Part shown: one piece after another, positions 6,514 through 15,484 of the stretch
How positions within the stretch are numbered: the first letter of the stretch is position 1
Layout of the letters: every line of letters starts with the position of its first letter
Source: Psychromicrobium silvestre
Lineage (GTDB): Bacteria; Actinomycetota; Actinomycetes; Actinomycetales; Micrococcaceae
Reading direction: 5' to 3'
NCBI RefSeq assembly: GCF_013408295.1
Contig: NZ_JACBYQ010000002.1
Coordinates: 310,001-374,000 of the forward strand
DNA: 64,000 nucleotides
The notes under the pieces: model-generated
The model's database searches: none
What the model was told of the DNA's origin: nothing
What the model saw: only the letters and a program-made list of their open reading frames with translations
Made by a program: the position numbers and the translations under genes

Positions 6514-9476
6514 TCAGCCCTCACCGCCTCATCCTCATCCGCTCCCAGTTCTTCGCGCTCATCGATCTCGGCACCCAGACTGCGCAGCACATCGAGCACC
6601 AGCCCAACCACAACCAGGTAGACGCCAATATCGAAGAAGGTAGAGGTGACGAACTTAATATGCCCCAGCACCGGCACGGTGAAATCGAGGATAGCGCTCT
6701 GGAAAATCTCGCCACCGAAAAAGAGCGGCAGCGCACCGGAGAGCGCGGCGACACCTAGACCGGTACCTAGCAGCGCCCCGGCGCTAATCGGTGTCGCCTC
6801 GGCCAGTTCCACCCGGCCACCGGCCAGATAGCGGATAGTGAGCGCCAGCCCGGCCATCAGACCACCGGCGAACCCGCCGCCGGGAAAGTTGTGACCGGCC
6901 AGCAGCAGATAGATGGAGAAGATCACCATGGAGTGGAAGATCAGCCGGGTGACCACCTCAAAGATGATCGATCGGCGTTCCGGGGCCAGGGTGCGACCGG
7001 CCACCAGCCAGGCGTCCCGGCTTGAAGTAGCAAAGCGGCGGGCGAGTTTGAGCGCGGCCACTCCGCGTGCGCCGTCGTCCGGGTCCTGAGCGCTCCGGCC
7101 CACACTGCCACTTTCGACGCCGGCCGCCCGGGGCAGTGCCCGGCCGCGGTTATGCACAAAGATCAGGCTGGCTACCCCGGTGGCGGCGATGGCCAACACC
7201 GAGATTTCGCCGAAGGTATCCCAGGCACGTAGGTCCACCAGGGTGACATTGACGATGTTGAGGCCCCCGCCTTGGCCATAGGCCAGTTCGGGGAAGTCCA
7301 AGGAGACCGGCAGGTCCACCCTGGAACCCAGCGCGACCAGCGCGACCACCACCATGGTGGCGCCGAAGGCTACTCCGATCAACATCCGCAGCAGTCGGTG
7401 CGAACCGGTGGTCCGATCCCGCAGCTCGGGAGGCAGCGAGCGCATCGCCAGTACGAAGGCGACCAGGATGATGGACTCCACCAGCATCTGGGTGAGCGCC
7501 AGGTCCGGGGCACCCTGGAAGGCGAAAATCAGGGCAATGCCGTAGCCGGTGACCGAGACCATCAGCACCGCGAGAAAGCGCTTATTGGCTCTGGCCGCGG
7601 CGAGGGCACCGATCACGATCACCAGAGCTGCAACAGCTTGGGCGGGCGAGCCCGGATCGATCAGATACAGCGCCGGAAGCGGCCGTCCGCTGAGCAGCAC
7701 GGCGACAATATTGACCACCACGGCGGTGGAGAGGATGACGGCCAGATAGAAGAACAGTGATCCTCGCTGCGTGCGGCCGGTGATCCAGATCGCGGTGTCA
7801 TCGATCGCGCCGATGATATTTCGGTAGCCCTTCTCGGCATCGATCAGCGGGTAGATTCTGTCCTGCGCCCGTTCCACCCGATCCCGAGCCCAGAACAGCA
7901 GCAGGCCGACCGCAATCGCCAGGGCGCTCAGGCCCAGCGCCGGGTTGAAACCGGAGAAAACCGCCAGATGCGGATGCCCCTCGCCGTGGAAAAGCTCGCT
8001 ATACGGCTCCGCCCAGGCTTGCACCGGCGCGGGCCAAAGCCCGTAGATCACGCTGAGCGCAGCGAGGATCGCCGGGGCGGCCAAGAACTCGGCGGGCACC
8101 TTCTTGAAGGCGGTGGCCATGCCCTTGGCCTTAGGCGCGAAGCCGCCCCAAAGGAAGCGTGCGCTGTAGGCGAAGGTAAGCATGGAACCGAGCAGCACCG
8201 CGCACAGGATCCAGGGATTGCCGTATTCCAGCAGCGCTTCGAAGACCGATTCCTTGGCCACGAATCCGCCAAGGAACGGGATGCCCGCCATCGAAGCCGT
8301 GCCGATTACCGCGACCACGCCGAGCGCAGGGGCGGAACGAAAGACCCCGGAGAGCTTACGGATATCGCGGGTACCGCTTTGGTGGTCAATAATGCCAACC
8401 ACCAAGAACAGGGTGGCCTTGAACAAGCCGTGCGCCAGCAGCATGGCCAGCCCTGCCATTGCGGCTGCCGGGGTTCCCAGGCCGACCACGACAGTCAGGA
8501 AACCGAGTTGACTGACCGTACCGTAGGCCAGGATGAGCTTGAGATCGTGCTGGCGCAGGGCTCGCCAACCACCCACCAGCATGGTGGCGATACCCAGAAT
8601 CAGGACCGTCGGCTGCCAGAAGGGGGTCTCGGAGAAGCTCGGCGCCAATCGCGCAATCAGGTAAATGCCAGCCTTGACCATCGCGGCCGCATGCAGGTAG
8701 GCGCTGACCGGAGTGGGTGCAGCCATTGCGCCGGGAAGCCAGAAATGAAAGGGAACCAGGGCGGATTTACTCACCGCGCCCACCAAGATCAGCAGGATCG
8801 CAATATCTACTACCGTGCCGCCGGGTGGGTGTTCCAGGAGCTGGGAAATCCGGTATGTGCCCGCGCTCTGGCCCAGCATGATCAGCCCGAGCAGCATGGT
8901 CAGCCCGCCAAAGGTGGTGACCATCAAGGCTTGCAGGGCGGCTCTCCGGGCGGCGAGCCGAGTCCGGGAGTAGCCAATCAGCAGATAGGACAGGATGGTG
9001 GTGAGTTCCCAGAAGATAAAGAGCAGGATCAGGTTATCGGCCACCACCAGGCCGAACATCACCCCGGCGAAGGCGAGTAGCTGCGCACCGAAACCGGCCC
9101 CGTGAGCGCGGAAGGCGCCGTCGTCCGGCTTGAAATAGCGGGCGCAATAGGCCAACACAAGAGCGCCAACGCCGAGCACCAGCAGTGAGAGCACCCAGCT
9201 CAGGGCATCCATCCGGAAGGCGAGCTCCACGCCGAAATCCGGGATCCAGGGCAGGGTCTCGGTGGGCGTGTTTCCGGCGAAAACAGCATCGTGTTGGCAC
9301 AGTAGCCAGATAAAGGATCCCGCGGGTACAGCGGCCAGTAAGTAGAACCCGTTGCGGCCCAAAAGGCGGAAGAAAAACGGCGCTACCAATGCCACCACAA
9401 AGTGGACGGCAAGGATAGCTAGCACGATCGGCACCACCTGAAGGATTCTGTCGGTCGGAGTACCTAAGTCTATCAA
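6510..9476 (-). CDS. mnhA: Na+/H+ antiporter subunit A fused to B (MrpAB)
   Basis: 988-residue first gene of the Mrp operon. The N-terminal ~500 residues are an antiporter-like (NuoL-type) channel domain with motifs KSALVPFHFWLPGAMAAPTP and LAHGLFKATLFLVVG. A DUF4040-like middle follows. The C-terminus (GHNFPGGGFAGGLMAGLAL and on) is the MrpB domain, explaining the missing separate mnhB. A fused A/B subunit is usual in actinobacteria. It begins with TTG at 9474-9476, preceded by an AGAGGCGG-like ribosome site. Only 47 bases separate it from a divergent MFS gene, so the two promoters must be back to back. Likely roles are Na+ and alkali tolerance. Confidence 0.93.
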   Translation of the reverse strand: MIDLGTPTDRILQVVPIVLAILAVHFVVALVAPFFFRLLGRNGFYLLAAVPAGSFIWLLCQHDAVFAGNTPTETLPWIPDFGVELAFRMDALSWVLSLLVLGVGALVLAYCARYFKPDDGAFRAHGAGFGAQLLAFAGVMFGLVVADNLILLFIFWELTTILSYLLIGYSRTRLAARRAALQALMVTTFGGLTMLLGLIMLGQSAGTYRISQLLEHPPGGTVVDIAILLILVGAVSKSALVPFHFWLPGAMAAPTPVSAYLHAAAMVKAGIYLIARLAPSFSETPFWQPTVLILGIATMLVGGWRALRQHDLKLILAYGTVSQLGFLTVVVGLGTPAAAMAGLAMLLAHGLFKATLFLVVGIIDHQSGTRDIRKLSGVFRSAPALGVVAVIGTASMAGIPFLGGFVAKESVFEALLEYGNPWILCAVLLGSMLTFAYSARFLWGGFAPKAKGMATAFKKVPAEFLAAPAILAALSVIYGLWPAPVQAWAEPYSELFHGEGHPHLAVFSGFNPALGLSALAIAVGLLLFWARDRVERAQDRIYPLIDAEKGYRNIIGAIDDTAIWITGRTQRGSLFFYLAVILSTAVVVNIVAVLLSGRPLPALYLIDPGSPAQAVAALVIVIGALAAARANKRFLAVLMVSVTGYGIALIFAFQGAPDLALTQMLVESIILVAFVLAMRSLPPELRDRTTGSHRLLRMLIGVAFGATMVVVALVALGSRVDLPVSLDFPELAYGQGGGLNIVNVTLVDLRAWDTFGEISVLAIAATGVASLIFVHNRGRALPRAAGVESGSVGRSAQDPDDGARGVAALKLARRFATSSRDAWLVAGRTLAPERRSIIFEVVTRLIFHSMVIFSIYLLLAGHNFPGGGFAGGLMAGLALTIRYLAGGRVELAEATPISAGALLGTGLGVAALSGALPLFFGGEIFQSAILDFTVPVLGHIKFVTSTFFDIGVYLVVVGLVLDVLRSLGAEIDEREELGADEDEAVRAE

Positions 9477-9523
9477 TGCCGCCTCTAGCCCACTGACCGC
9501 CCGGCACAGGTACCATTCACGGT

Positions 9524-10825
9524 ATGAGCGACGTCACTTTAGCGCAGCAGCTTCCGCAGAAACACCGGGGCACCGTCGGTCAGATTCTTGCCTGGGCTTC
9601 CTGGGATTGGGGTTCGGCCGCTTTTAACGCGGTGATGACCACCTTTATTTTCACCGCCTTCTACCTCACCACGGATATCTTTGGCGGTGCGGACCACGCC
9701 TCGCAGGTGCTGGGCTGGAGCCTGGGCGTGGCCGGAATTCTGATCGCGTTGCTGGCACCGGTGGCCGGTCAGCGCACCGATCACAGCGGACGACGGCGAC
9801 TGTGGCTGGGCATTAACACTCTCGTTGTGGTGGTGCTCACCGCGAGTTGCTTCTTTGTGCTGCCGGAGCCTTCCTATTTGCTGTTGGGCTGCGGGCTGCT
9901 TGCGGTGGGGCACGTCTTTTCCGAGCTCGCCTCGGTCAATTACAACGCCATGCTGGTACAGATCTCAACGCCGAAATCGATCGGCCGGATTAGCGGTATT
10001 GGCTGGGCCTCCGGCTATTTGGGCGGGATCGCTGCGCTGCTCATCCTGTACTACGGCTTACTCTCCCCCGAGGTTGGTTTCTTCGGCATCTCCGATGAGA
10101 ACCTCAAGTACCGGGTGGTGGCTTTGTTCTCCGCTGCGTGGATCGCGGTCTTCTCAATTCCGGTGCTGCTGGTGATCCCGGAGAATCGGGCTGATTCGGA
10201 AGAGCCGAAAATCGGTTTCCTGGCCTCTTATCGCAAGCTCTTCCAGACCATCGCTCGGCTCTGGCGCGATGAGCGGCACACCTTGTACTTCCTAATTTCC
10301 AGCGCCGTCTTCCGGGATGGCTTGGCTGCAATTTTCACCTTCGGTGCGGTGATCGCGGTAGGCACCTTCGGTTTCGCGAAGGGCGATGTGCTGATTTTCG
10401 CCATCGCCGGCAATGTGGTGGCCGCGATTGGTGCCTTCTCGGCGGGTTATTTCGATGACAAGCTTGGCCCGAAAACGGTGATCGTGATCTCCCTCGTCGG
10501 CTTACTGGTCTCGGCCGTGGTGTTGTTCTTCAGCTCCGGCAAGACGCTGTTCTGGATCTTCGGGCTGCTGCTCTGCCTCTTCGTTGGCCCGGCCCAATCC
10601 TCTGCCCGGACCTTCGTGGGACGGTTGGCCCCTGTGGGAGCCGAGGGCGAGCTCTATGGGCTGTACGCCACCACCGGGCGGGCGGCATCCTTTATTGCAC
10701 CGATGCTGTTCGCGGCGTTCATCGGATGGTTCGGCAGCCAGCGCTTCGGCATTATCGGGATCTTTATCGTGCTGCTGGCTGGGCTGCTGTTGCTGATCCC
10801 GGTGCGCAGCCCCGCCCGCGCCTAA
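9524..10825 (+). CDS. MFS transporter, UMF1 (Atg22-like) family
   Basis: 433-residue, ~12-helix major facilitator protein. The opening ASWDWGSAAFNAVMTTFIF and the YFDDKLGPKTVI loop are typical of the bacterial UMF1/Atg22-like branch. The substrate is unknown. It is transcribed divergently from the Mrp operon. Downstream come a tandem repeat and REP-like hairpin copy 2, with no gene in the next 240 bases. Confidence 0.8.
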   Translation: MSDVTLAQQLPQKHRGTVGQILAWASWDWGSAAFNAVMTTFIFTAFYLTTDIFGGADHASQVLGWSLGVAGILIALLAPVAGQRTDHSGRRRLWLGINTLVVVVLTASCFFVLPEPSYLLLGCGLLAVGHVFSELASVNYNAMLVQISTPKSIGRISGIGWASGYLGGIAALLILYYGLLSPEVGFFGISDENLKYRVVALFSAAWIAVFSIPVLLVIPENRADSEEPKIGFLASYRKLFQTIARLWRDERHTLYFLISSAVFRDGLAAIFTFGAVIAVGTFGFAKGDVLIFAIAGNVVAAIGAFSAGYFDDKLGPKTVIVISLVGLLVSAVVLFFSSGKTLFWIFGLLLCLFVGPAQSSARTFVGRLAPVGAEGELYGLYATTGRAASFIAPMLFAAFIGWFGSQRFGIIGIFIVLLAGLLLLIPVRSPARA

Positions 10826-10850
10826 GCCCCCTCGCCCGACCACCACCCGA

Positions 10851-10906
10851 ACCCACCCGAACCCACCCGAACCCACCCGAACCCACCCGAACCCACCCGA
10901 ACCCAC
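10851..10906. repeat. Tandem repeat of ACCCACCCGA
   Basis: Five perfect 10-bp copies at 10851-10900, with partial copies on both sides. The tract contains no T on the plus strand. It lies between the UMF1 stop and hairpin copy 2. Because 10 is not a multiple of three and no gene covers it, it is probably a non-coding expandable repeat. Confidence 0.9.
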
Positions 10907-10929
10907 GTTCCCGCCCCCGAACCACCACC

Positions 10930-10990
10930 GCCGAGTGTGGAGATCTGCACCTTATGGAGCGGTTTTAAGATGCAGATCTCCACACTCGAC
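10930..10990. repeat. REP-like hairpin element, copy 2
   Basis: The 18-bp arms CGAGTGTGGAGATCTGCA (10932-10949) and its complement (10971-10988) enclose a loop of about 21 bases. It is the same family as copies 1, 3 and 4 and lies downstream of the UMF1 gene. Confidence 0.85.
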
Positions 10991-11067
10991 GAAGGTTTTT
11001 CCTACTCAGGGTGATTCTGCCTGTGGAAAACTTCTTTCGGGGCTCTCCGATCTTCCACTATTGAGGG

Positions 11068-12030
11068 ATGAAACCTCTCTCCAAACTTCCATCGAGCTTG
11101 AACGGCAGGTCCTTCACCCTGGCGGAAGCGAAGGAAGTCGAACTGGGTCGTGGTCGGCAACGAGGTAGAGACCTGCTGATTGCCAGCCGCGGTATTCGGG
11201 TTCCGTGGGGTGTGGAGCAGGAATTTCACCGAATCGTGGCTCCCCTGCTCCGAATGACTCCCGGTGCTGTGGCCTGTTGGGGCACCGCGGGCAGGCTATG
11301 GCGATTGCCACTGCCGGCCAGGATGCAGAGCGAACAACGCGTACATCTGGCCCGCGTCAACTCATCCACCGCTCCGGAGCGTTTCGGGGTGGTGGGGCAT
11401 CGACTGCGGCTGGGTGAGGACGAGGTCTCCGCATGCTCGGGGATTCCGTTGACCAGCCCCGGCAGAACCTGGTTGGATTTGGCCGGGTTACTCGAGCTGG
11501 ACGAGTTGGTGGCAGCCGGAGACGCCCTCGTGTGCAGCCATCAACGCCCTTTCGGTCCGCCAAAACTTGCCCTAGCCAGCCTTCCCGAGCTGACCGCCGT
11601 CGTCAAAAATCATGCCGGAGCTCGTGGCATTCGCCGTGCCAGGGCGGCATTAGAGCTCATCCGAGTCGGTTCGGATTCCGCCCCGGAAAGCTATCTGCGG
11701 CTCGCGGCGCTGCGAATCGGCCTGCCCGAACCCGAACTAAATATCGCCATTCTTGACGAATCGGGCCAGGAAATCGCCTGGCCCGATCTGGCTTTCAGGG
11801 CGTATCGGGTGGCTGTGCAGTACGACGGCGGCCATCACCTCAGTGCCGAGCAGCAGGCGCTGGACGCTCGCCGGGACAACGGGAGCTCCCGAGCCGGCTG
11901 GGCATCGATCCGGATTAACCGGGTGATGATCAAGGAATCCGGTTACGAAGGGGTAATGCGTCAGCTCATCCCGCTTTTGCAAGCTCGTGGGTGGCAACCA
12001 AGCCGCCGAGTGTGGAGATCTGCACCTTAA
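11068..12030 (+). CDS. Hypothetical protein with DUF559/Vsr-like nuclease-fold C-terminus
   Basis: 320-residue protein. The N-terminal two thirds resemble the actinobacterial AbiEi-like/DUF559 hypothetical family. The C-terminal part (PDLAFRAYRVAVQYDGGHH, then a later RINRVMI strand) looks like a Vsr/PD-(D/E)XK-type fold, with D and E/Q positions that could bind metal. No partner toxin or methylase is adjacent. The last residues (RRVWRSAP) and the stop codon come from REP-like hairpin copy 3, so the natural C-terminus was probably altered by the element. The function is not established. Confidence 0.65.
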   Translation: MKPLSKLPSSLNGRSFTLAEAKEVELGRGRQRGRDLLIASRGIRVPWGVEQEFHRIVAPLLRMTPGAVACWGTAGRLWRLPLPARMQSEQRVHLARVNSSTAPERFGVVGHRLRLGEDEVSACSGIPLTSPGRTWLDLAGLLELDELVAAGDALVCSHQRPFGPPKLALASLPELTAVVKNHAGARGIRRARAALELIRVGSDSAPESYLRLAALRIGLPEPELNIAILDESGQEIAWPDLAFRAYRVAVQYDGGHHLSAEQQALDARRDNGSSRAGWASIRINRVMIKESGYEGVMRQLIPLLQARGWQPSRRVWRSAP

Positions 12031-12067
12031 AGCCGCTCTATAACGTGCAGATCTCCACACTCGGCGG
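12003..12067. repeat. REP-like hairpin element, copy 3 (overlaps a gene end)
   Basis: The most perfect copy: 23-bp arms at 12003-12025 and 12045-12067 around a 19-base loop. Its left arm is translated as the C-terminus of the preceding gene, and the stop TAA (12028-12030) lies in its loop. Confidence 0.88.
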
Positions 12068-12150
12068 ACGGAAAAGGACGGAAACGGAGGGAAAGAACGA
12101 ACCGAAGGAACCGAACGAAAAGCAGGAACGAGAAGGAACGAGAGCGAAAA
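12068..12150. repeat. T-free, purine-rich low-complexity tract
   Basis: About 83 bases with essentially no T on the plus strand, made of irregular GGACGGAAA, GAACGAA and GGAACGAGA-like units. It fills the gap between hairpin copy 3 and the dcd stop. No gene or promoter is visible. Confidence 0.7.
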
Positions 12151-12161
12151 GATAAGGAGGA

Positions 12162-12737
12162 TCAGATCGATGTGCGATGAAAGTTCAGGTGGCTCCGCGA
12201 CGCCGTCGGACCGCGCTGGCCCTGGTAGCGGTTGCCGTATTGGCCCGAGCCGTAGGGGTGCTCCGCCGGGGAAGAGAGTTGGAAGAAGCAGAGCTGACCG
12301 ATCTTCGACCCCGGCCACAGCTTGATCGGCAGGGTCGCCATATTGGAAAGCTCCAAGGTGACGTGACCGGAGAAACCGGGGTCAATGAAACCTGCGGTGG
12401 AGTGGGTCAGCAAGCCCAGGCGACCCAGCGAGGACTTGCCCTCCAAACGGGCAGCAACATCGTCCGGCAAGGTAACCGTCTCGTAGGTGGAGCCCAAAAC
12501 GAACTCGCCAGGGTGCAAAATGAACGGTTCGCCGTCCGCCACCTCAACCAGCCGGGTCAGCTCTGGCTGCTCCTCGGCGGGGTCAATATGAGCATATTTA
12601 TGATTGTCGAAGAGCCGGAAAAGCTTGTCGATCCGCACATCCACGCTCGATGGTTGGACCATAGAAGGCTCGAAGGGGTCCAGGACAATTCGCCCGGTAT
12701 CGATCTGGGTTCGGATATCGCGGTCGGAGATCAGCAC
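12162..12737 (-). CDS. dcd: dCTP deaminase (dUMP-forming type)
   Basis: 191-residue nucleotide deaminase that supplies dUMP for thymidylate synthesis. Actinobacterial members often also hydrolyse dUTP. Key motifs are MLISDRDI at the start, [19 protein letters not shown], and the catalytic loop [19 protein letters not shown], whose glutamate acts in catalysis. The start is GTG at 12735-12737 with no Shine-Dalgarno upstream. An AT-rich TAATTTATAAC sits immediately before it, so the message may be leaderless. It faces the DUF559-like gene tail to tail. Confidence 0.95.
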   Translation of the reverse strand: MLISDRDIRTQIDTGRIVLDPFEPSMVQPSSVDVRIDKLFRLFDNHKYAHIDPAEEQPELTRLVEVADGEPFILHPGEFVLGSTYETVTLPDDVAARLEGKSSLGRLGLLTHSTAGFIDPGFSGHVTLELSNMATLPIKLWPGSKIGQLCFFQLSSPAEHPYGSGQYGNRYQGQRGPTASRSHLNFHRTSI

Positions 12738-12765
12738 AGTTATAAATTAGCCTATCTAGCGCCGG

Positions 12766-13632
12766 TTAGGAGGACTGGCCGATTTCGGTACGGACCGCGA
12801 AGAGCTCCGGGAAGAAGGTCAGCTCTAAGGCCCGCTGCAAGAACCCCACTCCACTGGAGCCTCCTGTGCCGGTTTTCATACCAATAGTGCGCAGCACTGT
12901 TTTCATGTGTCGGAAGCGCCAGAGCTGGAAGTTGTCCTCCAAATCCACCAGTTCCTCACAGGCTTCGTAGAGGTCCCAGTGCGCTTCGGTGTTCTCGTAG
13001 ATGGCGCGGTAAATCCCCACCAACTCCTCGGAGAAAACATGCGCCTTGGTGACATCCCGCTCCAATAACTCAACGGGAACCTCAAAACCTCGCCGAGCCA
13101 GCAATCTCATGAACTCGTCATAAATGCTGGTCTCGGCGAGGATCGTGCTGAGCAATTCCTGCGCAGCCGGATCGGCTCGGAACACCTTGATCATCCCAGC
13201 GTTCTTATTGCCAAGCAGGAATTCCACCGCCCGGTACTGATACGACTGGAACCCCGATGAGGCGCCCAAATCACCCCGAAACTGAGCGTATTCCGTGGGC
13301 GTCAGGGTGGCCAGCACACTCCACTGCTCGGTGAGCGAACGCTGGATGTGCTTGATCCGGGCTATACATTTCATCGCCATCCGCAGATCATCCTGCTGCA
13401 AGGAAATGCGCACCATCCGCAGCTCATGCAGTACCAGCTTGAGCCAAAGCTCCGAGGTTTGATGCTGAATAATGAACAGCATCTCGTCGTGGTGCTCCGG
13501 CTGACTCACCGGATGTTGGGCGCCGAGCAACTCATCGAGTGCCAGGTAGCCGCCGTAGCTCATCTTGTCCCGGAAATCCGTTTCGATGCCGGACTCGATG
13601 CTGCGGGTGTTCTTCTTCACGTTCACCCCCAT
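12766..13632 (-). CDS. kynA: Tryptophan 2,3-dioxygenase
   Basis: 288-residue cytoplasmic haem enzyme that opens the tryptophan indole ring to N-formylkynurenine, the first step of the kynurenine pathway. Signature [14 protein letters not shown] is at about residues 53-66, and [19 protein letters not shown] near the C-terminus carries the presumed haem-ligand histidine and the substrate-contacting threonine loop. No kynureninase or formamidase gene is nearby. It lies 28 bases upstream of dcd on the same strand. Confidence 0.95.
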   Translation of the reverse strand: MGVNVKKNTRSIESGIETDFRDKMSYGGYLALDELLGAQHPVSQPEHHDEMLFIIQHQTSELWLKLVLHELRMVRISLQQDDLRMAMKCIARIKHIQRSLTEQWSVLATLTPTEYAQFRGDLGASSGFQSYQYRAVEFLLGNKNAGMIKVFRADPAAQELLSTILAETSIYDEFMRLLARRGFEVPVELLERDVTKAHVFSEELVGIYRAIYENTEAHWDLYEACEELVDLEDNFQLWRFRHMKTVLRTIGMKTGTGGSSGVGFLQRALELTFFPELFAVRTEIGQSS

Positions 13633-13678
13633 AGGCTACGCCGCTTAAGGCATTCGGTACGACGGCGGCAGGAACCTC

Positions 13679-15364
13679 TTAGCTCAGCAACTGGTTGATC
13701 AGCGGGTTGCTGAACAGGCGATGCGGATCGTACTTGTTCAGCGTTGCCACCGCCCAGTCCCATTCCGGGAAACTAGCCGGGATCTCCCCTTGCATGGCAG
13801 CCGTGTCCGTCCAGGCTCCCGCTGCGGTATGCGCGAAGCGCTTGGCCCACTCCGGCCGAGCCAGTCCTTGATTCGCTGGCAACCTGCTGAAGTAGTTCTC
13901 TAATTCGGAGTAGAACTCGTTTGAATGCGGGGTGTCCGGCAAGGTCACTAGGTCCAGCCACACAGCCACATCCCACTCGGGGTGGCCCTCGACCGGACGC
14001 GCCGCAGAGAGCGCCGGGGCTTCGGCCCCAACAACGTCCACCTGGCTAGGGGTATCAACGCCGGTGATCCGGATCTCCAACGCACTGTTGACCGGGTACT
14101 CGCCCCGGCCCTGGTATTCAGCCAACTTAGCGGAGTAGAAGGTGGTGAAATCGTGCACTACCCTTTGGATATTGCTGCGACTGGTGATCACCACATGGGC
14201 ACCGGCGGTGACCCGCAAGGTGGTGGGCTTGACCCAATTCAGGAAGTTCTTCGACTTACCCCACATATCCCTGGCGCCTAACGCGGTTAGGCCGGCGTCG
14301 GTGGCCGCCAGGATGGCATTGCCAAAGGCCGGAGCTACCCAATCCTGTCCTTCAATCAAATTACCTAGTAACTGGGGCACCGGACTGGGCAGATTATCTG
14401 CGAACAGATAGTTGTACGGCGTTAACGTCAGGCGAGAAAGCAAGGGCTTATTGGGAGTCGGTTGCCAGACCTGCACCCAGGGGCGATCGGTGAAGGCGTA
14501 CCAAATAAGTCCTACCCTGCCGTGCGCGTCCAGAAGCTTGCTCAGTGAACGGTCAGTCATCGCCTCCGGTGCGGCGAAGAGTTCCCCGCTATTGATATCG
14601 GTGTAGTTGAGGCAGCGGATGTTGTAGTCATTCATCACCTGGAGGGTGACCTCGGTAATAAGGGCCCGGCCAAGGTGGGTCAGAAAGGCCTTGGCTTCGC
14701 TATTTGACCGATCGAAGGTGCGCTCTACATAACGTTGCTGACTCTCATCCCAGACCACGGCGGTGAGTGAAAGCACCAGGTTGCTCACCGTGCCGAAGCT
14801 CTGCCCGGCCTGTCGATTCTCACCCAGTGCGGGTAGCGCGGTGCCGTGTCCGTTGATCGCCAAGGCTCCGCCAACAGTAATACCGCCCGGAGCGGGAGTA
14901 GCAGCCACGCTGTAACCCTGGTCAGAGAGATAGGCCAGCAGATCCTCCATCGAAGCGCCGGTCTGCACCCGCACCTTTCTGGTACCGGAGATCTGCATCG
15001 AGGTGAGGTGTTTGGTGGTGTCGAGCAGGATCACCTTGCTGTCGGCAGGCGTTCCCGGGGCCACGGTGAGGGGCGACCAGGTGTGTCGGTAGCCTCGGGC
15101 GCGCACTGTATAGCCCTGTTGATGTGCCCAGTTCACTACTGTGACGACGTCGGCCGCATTGGCTGGTGCGCAGGTCCAGAGTGCGTCTGTCACCACCACT
15201 CCGTCCCAGTTCTGATAGACCTCGCGATACAACGAGACCGAACTGGGGAACTGGGCTGGGCCTTCGGCGGCGTTTGCCGGTGTTTCCACCCCCAGGAAGA
15301 CGAACCCACCAGCAACTACCGCTGATGCCCCCAAAAAGCCTCGTCGACTAACTGCATTGCTCAC
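13679..15364 (-). CDS. Tat-exported FAD-linked oxidase, cholesterol-oxidase-like
   Basis: 561-residue flavoprotein of the vanillyl-alcohol-oxidase superfamily. It has a twin-arginine signal (SRRGFLGASAVVAGG, residues 6-20) with a likely cleavage near ANAA. The PP-type FAD domain shows RARGYRHTWSPL (residues 88-99); its histidine occupies the position where this group often binds FAD covalently. The sequence most resembles the type II (Brevibacterium) cholesterol oxidase branch, but substrate cannot be read from sequence. A small secreted protein is encoded immediately upstream on the same strand, with a perfect 16-bp inverted repeat between them. Confidence 0.8.
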   Translation of the reverse strand: MSNAVSRRGFLGASAVVAGGFVFLGVETPANAAEGPAQFPSSVSLYREVYQNWDGVVVTDALWTCAPANAADVVTVVNWAHQQGYTVRARGYRHTWSPLTVAPGTPADSKVILLDTTKHLTSMQISGTRKVRVQTGASMEDLLAYLSDQGYSVAATPAPGGITVGGALAINGHGTALPALGENRQAGQSFGTVSNLVLSLTAVVWDESQQRYVERTFDRSNSEAKAFLTHLGRALITEVTLQVMNDYNIRCLNYTDINSGELFAAPEAMTDRSLSKLLDAHGRVGLIWYAFTDRPWVQVWQPTPNKPLLSRLTLTPYNYLFADNLPSPVPQLLGNLIEGQDWVAPAFGNAILAATDAGLTALGARDMWGKSKNFLNWVKPTTLRVTAGAHVVITSRSNIQRVVHDFTTFYSAKLAEYQGRGEYPVNSALEIRITGVDTPSQVDVVGAEAPALSAARPVEGHPEWDVAVWLDLVTLPDTPHSNEFYSELENYFSRLPANQGLARPEWAKRFAHTAAGAWTDTAAMQGEIPASFPEWDWAVATLNKYDPHRLFSNPLINQLLS

Positions 15365-15385
15365 AATTTCTCCTGACCTACGTAT

Positions 15386-15422
15386 CAGGGGAGGGTAACG
15401 GTATGTCCGTTACCCTCCCCTG
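15386..15422. promoter_or_regulatory. Perfect 16-bp inverted repeat upstream of the flavin oxidase
   Basis: Arms CAGGGGAGGGTAACGG (15386-15401) and its exact complement (15407-15422) with a 5-base loop, 22 bases before the oxidase start. It could be an operator, an attenuating hairpin or a terminator of the upstream secreted-protein gene. There is no T-tract on the minus-strand side facing the oxidase, which argues against a classic terminator. Confidence 0.7.
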
Positions 15423-15484
15423 ACGAAATTAATTAATTAATTGAAGGTAAATCGATTGCTATTTCCCGGAAATTAGGCCGAAGA

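Noticed and set aside
7968-9080. Long plus-strand frame (370 codons) opposite mnhA
   Set aside because: Low-complexity, charged antisense sequence in a region with an unmistakable Mrp gene on the other strand.
10502-10906. Minus-strand Gly-rich frame through the tandem repeat
   Set aside because: It is the reverse of the T-free tandem repeat and the MFS gene; no ribosome site or family resemblance.
15386-15422. Calling the 16-bp palindrome a plain terminator
   Set aside because: No T-tract follows on the transcribed side; kept as a regulatory candidate instead.
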